In this document: in pieces, positions 9,892 to 18,582 of the stretch
Layout: each line of letters begins with the position of its first letter
Position numbering within the stretch: the first letter of the stretch is position 1
From: Trichomonas tenax
Taxonomy: Eukaryota > Parabasalia > Trichomonadida > Trichomonadidae
Assembly: GCA_023091735.1 (NCBI GenBank)
Contig: JALKBU010000586.1
Location: forward strand, 1-31,811
DNA length: 31,811 nucleotides
Reading direction: 5' to 3'
Program-made: the position numbers and the translations under genes
Notes under the pieces: model-generated
Databases searched by the model: none
Told to the model about the DNA's origin: nothing
Seen by the model: the letters and a program-made list of their open reading frames with translations, nothing else

Positions 9892-10590
9892 TTAAAGATC
9901 ACCGAAATCAAATGAATAATCAGATTCTGCTTTTTCAGATTCATCATTCTGTACTAATAAGCGCTGCTTTAGTGGTGGTGGCGCAGCTTGATCTGGAGCT
10001 GATTTAGGCTGCATTTGAGGTGGCTTCTGTGGAGAAGGCTGAGGAGGTAATGATGTGCTTAATGGTGTCTTAAGAGATGTTGCCGTGTCGATGGATTTGA
10101 GTGTTGACGTTGGATTTTGTTTCGATGTTAAATCTGATCCTTCAATAGTGAGATTCTCAATGGAACTTGGTCCATCAGAAACTTTCATTTCAGAATTTGC
10201 TGGAATCGATGATTCATCTTCTTCCTCTTGAATTGATAATTGCTTTGGATCGACAATAGACTTTTGTTTAACACCATCAGAGAGTGTATCACCTGTCAAA
10301 CTGTACGGTGTTTCATCTTTAGTACTGAATCGATCATTTGTATTAAATGTTTCAGAAACATTGTAAATGTCATTATCGAACTTAGTAAGATTGCTGCTCC
10401 ACATATCATTTGATTTGGAGCTCTTTCTCGAGTTTTCATAAGCTTCTACGTAATCTACTAAATCATCTTGAATTGCAACAACGAATCTTCGCTTTGCTTC
10501 ATCGATTTTTCGTATTATTTGATCGTAGTCTTTGTTACAGAGATCCTGTAATTTGTCATCTGAAAGCAAAACTGGCTTTTTTCCTCTCAT
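9892..10590 (-). CDS. Proline-rich, acidic low-complexity protein (232 aa), unknown
   Basis: Intact frame from ATG at 10590. The first ~60 residues are a charged helix (DDKLQDLCNKDYDQIIRKI, then DEAKRRFVVAIQDDLVDY). The middle is serine/threonine-rich and probably disordered, residues ~180-215 are proline/glutamine-rich (SLPPQPSPQKPPQMQP), and the C-terminus is an acidic aromatic tail, SDYSFDFGDL, that looks like a short binding peptide. No domain was recognised. It lies 231 bases downstream of the Spt5-like gene on the same strand, with its own spacer, so co-transcription is not implied. An adaptor or a regulatory protein is possible, but this is a guess. Confidence 0.7.
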   Translation of the reverse strand: MRGKKPVLLSDDKLQDLCNKDYDQIIRKIDEAKRRFVVAIQDDLVDYVEAYENSRKSSKSNDMWSSNLTKFDNDIYNVSETFNTNDRFSTKDETPYSLTGDTLSDGVKQKSIVDPKQLSIQEEEDESSIPANSEMKVSDGPSSIENLTIEGSDLTSKQNPTSTLKSIDTATSLKTPLSTSLPPQPSPQKPPQMQPKSAPDQAAPPPLKQRLLVQNDESEKAESDYSFDFGDL

Positions 10591-10821
10591 TTAAAATATT
10601 CCAAAAAATAGCCGTTTAAAAATATTTTCTATTTCGCGTCACTCTTCTTTCATTTGTAATGAATTCATTAATATCACATATAAAGAAATTTTTCATAACT
10701 TGATATTTAGTTTACTATATATAGTATCTATATCAACTAAAGTTATTTGTTGAAAAAATACTTGGAGCAATAATATGAAGAAGTACATTTATATAATATA
10801 TAACAAACAAAAACTTTATAT

Positions 10822-13164
10822 TTATTTTGTTAAAGTTAGTTTCAATTGCGATCCTAAAACTGCACTAACCATGCTGAATTTTTCGATCAAGCAAAATGCA
10901 TATTTCTCTGATACATTGACAACTTTAGCAGACAACGAAAAAACGACTTTGTCACCAGGGAGAATTCTCTTGTTATTGATGTCATAAACCTTGCTATTGT
11001 AAAAGACCCTTTCTAGTTCATGTGTGCGGACTTGCAAAATGCAGTTTTGCTCGGTTAAGACAGAGGCAACAGCTTCTGATACTGCGAGAACAAGAACATA
11101 TTGGCCTTTATATTGAACAACATCATATTTTTCATATGACTTCAAATTACCAACGGCGGGCCAACTGCTTTCAATAACATTCTGTTCAACTGTTATAATC
11201 TGATGTCCAATCTCAATAATCGAATGCGTTTCGTCAATTTTTCCAACAATTTTTGCAGCAACTTTTGTTAGTTTGTCAAGCATTACTTTATCAGCGATTT
11301 TATAATCATGGTTAATTATTCGATCGAATGAAAGGATTTGCTGCTTCAAAATGTTCAGCATCTTTTCCTTTATCTTGAGTTGATGTTGAAGAGCATTATT
11401 GATTCCTGTTTCGAAATATTTGTAAAATTCGCCGACAAGTTTGCTCATGAATTGCGCATCTAGAGGCGGAAGTTGCATTGTTCTAAGTTTAACTGAATCT
11501 AATAGTGAATTGACAGTTCGCTTTATATACTCTATATCCTTTGTAACATACATTTCAGACTCGCTGCAAGAGTTCCATACAGACTGTCCAATTTGTTGAT
11601 GAAATGCAAAAAGAATGCTTTTAAATTCATCTGAAAGCTGAGAAGGCTGAGGTGCAGGTGATGGTGGTGGCGGTGGTGCTTGCTGAACCTTCTTAGTTGT
11701 TTTTTCTTGCTTTGGTGGCTTTGGCTCTGGCTTGGGCTTTGGAAGAGTTTTTGGTTTAGTTTCCTCGACTTCATCTGATAGATTTGACTCAGTATCGGAG
11801 TCATTAACGAACTGAGAAACTTTTTCTGGATTCTCGGACTTTTCAATTTCAGCTTTGATCGAATTAATGAGATTAACAAGACGCTTCTGGAATGCGGAGT
11901 TGCGTGTGATTTGACTTTCTATGATTGCTAATACTTTGTGACGTGTTTCTTTAGATACTGTGTTGTGAGTTCTTGAAGGCAAATTCGATTTAAAGTTATG
12001 TATTTTCTTGATGTATTCTTTCAAATAATCAAGCTGCTTTTGACATTTCTCAAGAGAATTATCCAAGAATGAGCCTGCTGCTTTAGGAATTGAAGAGTCA
12101 ATGTTGAATATTTCTTCATCGAACTTTTTTGTCTCGAGAATTGAATTTAATTTTGCTAAATGAACTGCAAATGAATCTGTTTGAGGTCGTGGAGCTGGCT
12201 TTGGCTTTGGTACTGTTTTGACTTCGACTTCTGGTTTAGAGATCACAACTCTTGGCGTGAATGGAATCTTTAAATCTGTAATTGTCTCGCTTTGTTCAAA
12301 TCTGCTGAATTTAGAAGGAATAATGTCTATAAGTGAATCTATTTCTTCGCTTGTAAGATTTGCACTCCAAGTACGAAGCAATCTTAAACTTACATGTTGA
12401 ATTTGATAATTTCCAACGAATTTTAAACCTCTATATTCATAACCCTTCGTAGGGTTACCAACGAACGATGTTTTAACGAGAATCTCGTTAAGTTTGTAAT
12501 TTGGATTTTCTTTTAACTGTGTTAAACTAATATTTTCCATTTCTCCTCTACTGTTCTTGATAGGTATCGATGCGCGATGCTTTATTATTGCTTTGCAGCG
12601 ATACAAATCGATATCTAATAATTGTGCAGGTTCATTCTCGAAAGGAGGCATTGTAAAGCGAACAAATAGCTGATCTTTGTACTTAGTTCCACGAATTTTA
12701 CCAAAATTGCAAAACTGTTTGATAAAATCGACAATTTGGACTCTTTGAAAAATAATGTCCGGAAAAAATGTTTGTAGCTTGTAAGAGTCAGAAACTTCAA
12801 CGTATATGAAGTCTGGCTCGTTGGGGATGCAAAATATCGACTCTAGAATCTCAAATAATTCCGGATTTTGCTTATTTTCTTGCATCTGTCTGAAATGCTC
12901 CAAAAACTGGAGCACATAGTCTCTGCCGACAAATGTTCGATATGCGATGATTTTCGGAATCTCTTGTGCGAGAGAAACTTTGATATCATCTGTTTCCATC
13001 GCAGGATCATCAGTTACAACCAAATGCTTCAGAAACTGAGGCTTGTCTGCGATCTCTAGCTCAATTCTATGCTGAATTGCGACGAATTCGGAGCTGTTCA
13101 CTGGTAGAGCAATTTGCATCACTCTACCAGAAAAATGATTTTTACCAACACTATGTTTGGCCAT
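10822..13164 (-). CDS. Divergent Spt5-like transcription elongation factor (780 aa)
   Basis: Read here as the large subunit of DSIF, which binds RNA polymerase II. Seen: residues ~70-150 fit an NGN domain (VGRDYVLQFL for the GKE..L..L helix; DFIYVEVSD for the IYIEA strand; VQIVDFIKQF for the VP..EM helix). Residues ~154-200 fit KOW1 (IRGTKYKDQ, then QLLDIDLYRCKAIIKH). Residues 241-280 (GYEYRGLKF, then NLTSEEIDSL) match the linker after KOW1. Residues ~622-676, 676-722 (YEKYDVVQYKGQY, then VRTHELERVF) and 726-776 (VYDINNKRILPGDKVVF, then AFCL) fit three KOW repeats. Between them, residues ~300-620 are an extra segment of helices and proline/lysine-rich linkers (PKPKP, then APPPPPSPAPQP). The acidic N-terminus and C-terminal repeats of ordinary Spt5 are absent. 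The stop forms TAAA. Identification is by domain order and motif pattern only. Confidence 0.65.
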   Translation of the reverse strand: MAKHSVGKNHFSGRVMQIALPVNSSEFVAIQHRIELEIADKPQFLKHLVVTDDPAMETDDIKVSLAQEIPKIIAYRTFVGRDYVLQFLEHFRQMQENKQNPELFEILESIFCIPNEPDFIYVEVSDSYKLQTFFPDIIFQRVQIVDFIKQFCNFGKIRGTKYKDQLFVRFTMPPFENEPAQLLDIDLYRCKAIIKHRASIPIKNSRGEMENISLTQLKENPNYKLNEILVKTSFVGNPTKGYEYRGLKFVGNYQIQHVSLRLLRTWSANLTSEEIDSLIDIIPSKFSRFEQSETITDLKIPFTPRVVISKPEVEVKTVPKPKPAPRPQTDSFAVHLAKLNSILETKKFDEEIFNIDSSIPKAAGSFLDNSLEKCQKQLDYLKEYIKKIHNFKSNLPSRTHNTVSKETRHKVLAIIESQITRNSAFQKRLVNLINSIKAEIEKSENPEKVSQFVNDSDTESNLSDEVEETKPKTLPKPKPEPKPPKQEKTTKKVQQAPPPPPSPAPQPSQLSDEFKSILFAFHQQIGQSVWNSCSESEMYVTKDIEYIKRTVNSLLDSVKLRTMQLPPLDAQFMSKLVGEFYKYFETGINNALQHQLKIKEKMLNILKQQILSFDRIINHDYKIADKVMLDKLTKVAAKIVGKIDETHSIIEIGHQIITVEQNVIESSWPAVGNLKSYEKYDVVQYKGQYVLVLAVSEAVASVLTEQNCILQVRTHELERVFYNSKVYDINNKRILPGDKVVFSLSAKVVNVSEKYAFCLIEKFSMVSAVLGSQLKLTLTK

Positions 13165-13878
13165 TTTTATATCAATTTTAATGTAGCATAGCAGTATTTT
13201 TGATTTTTAGCTCGTTTTTCAGAAATATAAAATCTCATCAAATTCGTTTTCTCATCAAAGCGCATTTAGTCACATCTATTCTTTCAGTATGTAACCATTA
13301 ATATATAGATTTTTGGATGATTTCTTTAAATTAGTCTTCGAAACAAAATTGACTTCGAATCTTTATGCAACACATCAGAATATCATTCAATATCACAGAC
13401 AGATGATCACAAGACACTACTGCATAAGTTTAACGAACAAAAACCTAAAAACGAAACAATATTTCATATCATTGTTATTATGTAATTCACAATGAGAAAT
13501 TTCATCTTTAAATGGTTAACCCAATTTTTGCAAATGATGTTCAACATGATAAACTTTGTTTAGCTCTATAGAATGAGTTATAAATAGAGGTTTTACACTG
13601 TAAATGAATGACAATCAGAGAATTCACGATATGATCTGAGATGCCTGTAATGCTTCATCTATTTGCATATTAAAATGTAATGGAGCCCATTCTTTCTAAT
13701 AACTTCATCAAAATATCAAATATGAGTTGAATAAATTTATCATCAATATAAATTTGTCTTTTGGCAATTTACATTGTCAGGATAAAAAGGTTGTGAATTA
13801 AGGTTATGAGGGTTCCCCCTTCATTGAAGTATGGTCCATGCGAAAAGTGCCAAGAAAGCGGTTTTGGCTTTGGTTCGA
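13165..13878. other. Intergenic between the divergent Spt5-like and eS31 genes
   Basis: AT-rich with no supportable gene. The last ~80 bases before the eS31 start are noticeably GC-richer and remain open in frame with it, but that stretch (13806-13886) encodes no ubiquitin-related sequence and is more likely promoter DNA. Confidence 0.55.
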
Positions 13879-13883
13879 CCTTT
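13879..13883 (+). promoter_or_regulatory. CCTTT core-promoter motif (M5-like) of the eS31 gene
   Basis: CCTTT lies 3 bases before the ATG at 13887. In Trichomonas a CCTTT element (M5) overlaps the transcription start of genes that lack an initiator. Its position here would give a leader of only a few bases and argues that translation starts at 13887, not at the upstream in-frame ATG at 13806. Confidence 0.45.
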
Positions 13884-13886
13884 CTA

Positions 13887-14291
13887 ATGCAGGTTTTCGT
13901 TAGAACCCTCGCCGGAAAGTTCCTCACTGTTGAGGTTCCAGAAGGCCTTTCCCTTGAAGAAATCAAGGCTATCACAGGCTTTGAGCTCGCTGGTGCTGTT
14001 TTCGAGAACGCCGTCCTCGAGGAATTCGAAGTTGATGATGGTGGCAAGAAGAAGAAGAGGAAGAAAAAGAATTTCGTCTCCAAGAAGCGCGTCCCACACC
14101 AGCGCAAGAAGGAGAAGCTGAAAATCCTCAAGCTCTTCAAGATCGGTAAGGATGGCTCTGTTGAGGCCCAGCGTAAGGAGTGCCCGAACTGCAAGGGCTG
14201 CTTCCTCGCTAAGCACAAGGATGGCCGCCAGTACTGCGGCAACTGCCACTACACACTTGACAAGTCTGGCAAGCCAATCAAGTCCAACTAA
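13887..14291 (+). CDS. RPS27A: Shortened ubiquitin-like domain fused to ribosomal protein eS31 (S27a), 134 aa
   Basis: Small-ribosomal-subunit protein made as a ubiquitin-like fusion. It starts MQVFVRTLAGKF, aligned with ubiquitin MQIFVKTLTGKT, then VPEGLSLEEIKAI. The ubiquitin-like part is only ~53 residues rather than 76: the central beta strands that carry K48 and the hydrophobic patch are missing, and the end is EEFEVDDGG instead of LRLRGG. The basic KKKKRKKK junction and the complete eS31 part follow, with the C4 zinc ribbon CPNC ... CGNC (about residues 105-123). An upstream ATG at 13806 would add 27 residues with no counterpart in the family; the ubiquitin alignment and the nearby CCTTT motif favour 13887. 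C-ending codons suggest high expression. The stop forms TAAA. Confidence 0.9.
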   Translation: MQVFVRTLAGKFLTVEVPEGLSLEEIKAITGFELAGAVFENAVLEEFEVDDGGKKKKRKKKNFVSKKRVPHQRKKEKLKILKLFKIGKDGSVEAQRKECPNCKGCFLAKHKDGRQYCGNCHYTLDKSGKPIKSN

Positions 14292-14898
14292 ACTGCTTAT
14301 TACATTCTAACAACCTCAAATTACTTTCTTTTTTCGATCTATTATTGGAATAATAATTTTCTTTTTGATTTTGATTTGCTGTACCAGAGTTAACGAATGA
14401 TATTTCAATCTTTATGCAATACGTTTTCTTGTGTTTCTTCATATAGATTTGCATATTATTCGAGATCTTCTTGTGATTTTCTATGTTTAATCAGATATAT
14501 TTACTTCCATAACTATATACTTTTGAACCTTTAGCTAAATGACTCAACTTGATATAATTATTTGAAGATATTTCGATTTTTTATTAATTCATGCCAAACT
14601 ACTGAATTACCTTCTTTGTTATATGTACATTAAATTATACCGTTGAAATATGCTCACAGAACAAGCATAGGAAAAATATCAAATATTTTCCTTTTGTATT
14701 TGATTTATTCAAGTAATTCCGAAGCTATATCATGAACCTTATCTAATGCAACATAATCATATATGTGATAATGCATCAAAATCAATATTTATATAAATAT
14801 TTTGAAGAAAACTGTTTAAAAGCATCAAACACACGATGATATGCAGCAAAATGATAAATAACAGATCTCAGTTTTATAATGGTTTTGCCATTTTCACA
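14292..14898. other. Intergenic, no gene seen
   Basis: AT-rich spacer between the eS31 gene and the next solenoid gene. No repeats or RNA genes recognised. An alternative ATG for the next gene lies at 14836. Confidence 0.6.
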
Positions 14899-16287
14899 AT
14901 GGATTACAAATTCGAATATATTGAGAAATCAATAAAAAGCCTTTATACAACAAACAGATCTGACAACTACGACAGAGGTCAGGATTTAAACTCGGTTACA
15001 CCGGAAAACTTACAAAAAATCAAAGATAATATTCCTCAATATATTGATAATATAATAAATAACGAAAATGTCGAAATGGCTTTGAAAAATATCAACAAAT
15101 ATGTATCTTCACCTCAGATAAATCCTTCAGATTTCGAAATTGAAGAATTCAAACTTAATCTTTACAATATTTATCAAGATCCTAATAAAAGCATTAACGA
15201 AAAGGCTGATGCAATTATAATTCTTGGTCAATTATGGTCCCATACAAAAATTAATTCTGAAAGCATTTGGATTGATACGAACTATGCCTTTGTTTTTGCA
15301 GAAGCAGCAATAAGATTCGATTGGAAGATTATGTTATATGTTTATTTGGCTCTTTCCAATTATATATATTTAGATCATGATTTTGTTGAACGAATTTTTG
15401 CAGAAGGATCAATATTTTTCAAGATCCTAATTCGATACATTCGTTCTTACACAGAAACCATATACCTACATGCGGGTTTGCGCTTTTTAAATAATTTGCT
15501 TAGCTTCGAAAACGAAAACTTTTATATGATGATGAGTGCAGTTATTCCTATTCTTAGAGCACATTTAAGACATCAAAATGATCGCATTCGTTCTCAATCT
15601 CTTTTATGCTTACACAAGCTGATACAATTCCCACCAACTCGTGAGTTTGCAATACAGAACAATGTTCCACAATATGTAATGCATTACATCAAAGAAGTTC
15701 CTTTTTCTTTTGTTCCAGAAATATTTGATGTTATATTCGATTTCTTGGACTCTCCTGTTCAAAGTGTTTTCGCAAATCCGGAGTTCATAGATTCACTGAT
15801 TATGATACTTCAAAGAGGTTTGGAAGGTGATATTCCTGACTCAAAGATTGGAATGATATTTGCAATTCTTACAAAGTTGGAAACAAATGAAGATGTATTA
15901 AATGATTTAGAGAATAAGAATGTATTTGTTCTTGCAATAGACTATATAATGAAAATGACATCATATTATCGCATAACAGCAACGATTTTTGTTGCATATG
16001 GATTGGATCATTGCCATATCCATATAAAGCAACAACTTATTAATAACACGCCTGTATTTGAAGCATTAATCGCATCAATAAGCTTTTTATCAGACCACGA
16101 TACAGAAATTCTCATTCTTTCAAACATATATTCAATTATGGAGGCAGATCCAATCAGATATGTCGAAATATGCCTCGAGCATGATGTATATGACGATTTA
16201 TTAGAAAAGCAGAATGAATGTGATGAAGAAACTTCAAAACTGATTGATGCCATTCTAGATAAGATTCAAGAATATACTCCGGAATAA
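14899..16287 (+). CDS. ARM-like alpha-solenoid protein (462 aa from this ATG)
   Basis: The frame is open from ATG at 14836, but the second ATG at 14899 gives MDYKFEYIEKSIKSLY, a more natural start, with a TCACA initiator-like site just 3 bases before it. The protein is all-helical, with repeated ~40-residue helical pairs (for example ILRAHLRHQNDRIRSQSLL, then LHKLIQFPPTREFAIQNNV), which resembles importin-alpha/armadillo units and is the clearest ARM protein of the window. It lacks an importin-beta-binding basic N-terminus. The role is probably a protein-binding scaffold; the partner is unknown. The stop forms TAAA. The start choice is uncertain (14836 would add 21 residues). Confidence 0.8.
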   Translation: MDYKFEYIEKSIKSLYTTNRSDNYDRGQDLNSVTPENLQKIKDNIPQYIDNIINNENVEMALKNINKYVSSPQINPSDFEIEEFKLNLYNIYQDPNKSINEKADAIIILGQLWSHTKINSESIWIDTNYAFVFAEAAIRFDWKIMLYVYLALSNYIYLDHDFVERIFAEGSIFFKILIRYIRSYTETIYLHAGLRFLNNLLSFENENFYMMMSAVIPILRAHLRHQNDRIRSQSLLCLHKLIQFPPTREFAIQNNVPQYVMHYIKEVPFSFVPEIFDVIFDFLDSPVQSVFANPEFIDSLIMILQRGLEGDIPDSKIGMIFAILTKLETNEDVLNDLENKNVFVLAIDYIMKMTSYYRITATIFVAYGLDHCHIHIKQQLINNTPVFEALIASISFLSDHDTEILILSNIYSIMEADPIRYVEICLEHDVYDDLLEKQNECDEETSKLIDAILDKIQEYTPE

Positions 16288-17693
16288 ATATTATTGTTTG
16301 TATGCATTTTCTATATTCTTATTTTTGGTCCCAAATATTTTTCTGTCATATTTGGTTGTAATTCAACAAGATGAAAGAACATGATTATTTTTAACATGAA
16401 AATATGATAATTTATTCTTTTGAACCTATCATTACTGTTTGGGCCCAAAAGTTAGCTCACTGTGTTTACATCAAAGGTTGTGAAATATATATATTTGCAA
16501 AATCCTTTTTTGTGATTGCTTGTGCGCCTGTAAAGCATTCAAATTTGGTGTACTTGAGTTGGCAAAAAAATTAAAAAATAAAAATAAAATAAAATTTCAC
16601 AGTAGAGAATTCTGGAATTCCATTGATTTCAGTGTTTGTCATAACGGAAAATGATAATTAGGTGATGAAGTAAAAATGTTATACTGTTGAACGTCACTTT
16701 GGGAAATCATTAAAAAATTGATAGTTCGATAAACCTATTGATGTCATTATTATTTAAAACGATGGATGTAAAAATGAGGTTCCTTTAAATTATAAAAATG
16801 TGATAAATCTGATGTTATGCGATCTCCTGAATGCTTTTTGATTTGGAAGTGGGGGTGCAGAAAAGTTTTAAACCAGAAAGCCATATTGATATGGTATACT
16901 GTATAGTTCCTGCTGATGCTATATCCGAGAGGAATCTTGAAAATAACAAGTCTATGATACATAAAAAATTGAGAGCATCACCATGAAAAGTGACGCTTGA
17001 ATGTTTTAATGGAGCTTGTTGCGATTTTGGGATAGACACGATTTTAAAACTTGTGGTGAAGATACATGAAATGAAATTCATAACTACAATGTATAAACTC
17101 AAAAATTATAACTATAATCAATGAGTTTATGATGCTGCTAATATATTATTGTAATTGTACTGATTTACTGCTTTCATTTGATAACCATTGGTGAATAAAA
17201 GGAATGTCCTGTAGTTAAAGATAGTTTTTGGAGATATTTCATAATTGTGTTTAGGGCTATGAGCGAATAATTGAAACCATGAATAGCTTAGAGTCCCCAT
17301 AACTTATTTGTTGAGTAAACAGATTCTCCTGCCTTCATCCCTAGGAGAAGTCATTGAATAAAATGTACATAAGAAAAATTAAAAATTTCAGAATTTGTTT
17401 AAAAAATCCTTTCCAACCCGAAAAAGCTTGATTAGTGAATTTTAAATCATCCAAGATGAACAACTTTAGTAGAAAATCATAAATATCACAGGAAATCTAG
17501 GTTTAGAAGGAAATCATGATACCAAAAATATGAAAATTCAATCAATTTTAAGTCCAATCGAAACTACATAGAACACAATACATACCCATACTACAAGGTG
17601 AGGTAACATACCAAAAGTGAAGTGAAATACGTTATAAAAATTACCCTTATCGGAAACTTTTCCCTTTATATACCATTACTATGAATGTAGATT

Positions 17694-17722
17694 ATAAACT
17701 GCTTGCCCAAAGGTGGCCCCTA
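17694..17722 (+). repeat. Left arm of a 29-base inverted repeat
   Basis: Begins ATAAACTG and contains TGCCCAAAGGTGGCCCCTA. It is the reverse complement of 18542-18570 at 27 of 29 positions. It is unusually GC-rich for this DNA. Confidence 0.8.
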
Positions 17723-18541
17723 GTCAATTAAGGTTATTATAAAAATTTTAATGTGCGTTTAGTCACCTCAGTAAGAAAAACCTGAAACATTCCAACAAGT
17801 TTCAATGAACTCACTCTAAGGGTCCCGCAGATGAGAAGTAAAAGCGAATGAAGCAAAAATACATTAACTTAAATTCATCATCAAATTTCCTCATTAAGAA
17901 TATCGATTTTTATGCTTTTAACCGATGTCAATACTCATTGCAAGTCTTTTAATATCGTTTAATACAACTTTTACTACATTCTTTTAGTTGTATTGGTCAA
18001 TATATTTTCGAAATATTTTTGCTTTCATTAAAATGCATTCTTCTCCTAGGGCTACGCTTTAGCAATAAAGAAATACTTCCCACAGCCAAATCTAGCATCA
18101 AGAAAAAAATTTCAAAATATTAACATTTTTGATTTAGAAATATGTTATACAGCTTCCATGGATACACTATACTTGTCCAATAGAACCTATCCTTACTGAA
18201 ATTCCGCTTTCCCCCATATATTTCCAGTTTTCAAAAATCTATTATATCTGTTTTAAGACATTACACACTTATAAAGCTTTTGTTTATTCTTGAGTGATGA
18301 TTGTTCGTTGTTAATTTATGATAATCTCGCTTATATGTTTATGATCACACTTTGATCTCACCTTCTTATACGAGATTTATATGTTTTTATAGGTCATAAA
18401 CCTAGACCAGTCTGTACCTAGTGTAGCTGGACTGGCTGGTCCTGAATAAGCTCCTTTATCGAGATAAAATTCGTCATATTTTTCCCTAAGGCCCCTATGT
18501 CTGAAGGCTTTTTAATCGTCATTTCTCTCAATTCCTCTCAA

Positions 18542-18570
18542 TAGGGGCCACCTTTGGGCAGCCAGTTTAT
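18542..18570 (-). repeat. Right arm of the 29-base inverted repeat
   Basis: Reverse complement of 17694-17722 with two mismatches. It lies 13 bases before the open part of the beta-helix pseudogene. No target-site duplication is visible next to either arm. Confidence 0.8.
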
Positions 18571-18582
18571 GTTTTGTAAAAT

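Larger units (their letters stand above)
16288..18582. other. Gene-poor region of 2.3 kb with inverted-repeat blocks
   Basis: No intact gene was seen on either strand. Three short sequence blocks (16846-16865, 16986-16995 and 17694-17722) reappear in the same order, inverted, at 18620-18542, directly at the border of the beta-helix pseudogene. This suggests a decayed inverted duplication, with extra DNA inserted between the blocks of the left copy. Confidence 0.45.

Noticed and set aside
11532..11879. 115-codon minus-strand frame with histidine- and serine-rich sequence
   Set aside because: Lies in another frame of the Spt5-like gene across its proline/lysine-rich linker; low complexity only.
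13878..13892. TTTCTAATGCAG as an intron acceptor in the eS31 gene
   Set aside because: The ATG of the ubiquitin-like domain lies inside it, and the family starts exactly there.
13769..14249. Long minus-strand open frames opposite the eS31 gene
   Set aside because: Antisense shadows of a C-rich, highly biased coding region; the plus strand encodes an unmistakable eS31 fusion.
16750..17102. Minus-strand frames of 70 and 95 codons in the gene-poor region
   Set aside because: Overlapping each other in different frames, no family features; 16846-16865 is better explained as part of the inverted blocks.
17339..18051. 12-base inverted repeat CCCTAGGAGAAG / CTTCTCCTAGGG
   Set aside because: Too short to exclude chance, its centre does not coincide with the 29-base repeat, and the homology does not extend.
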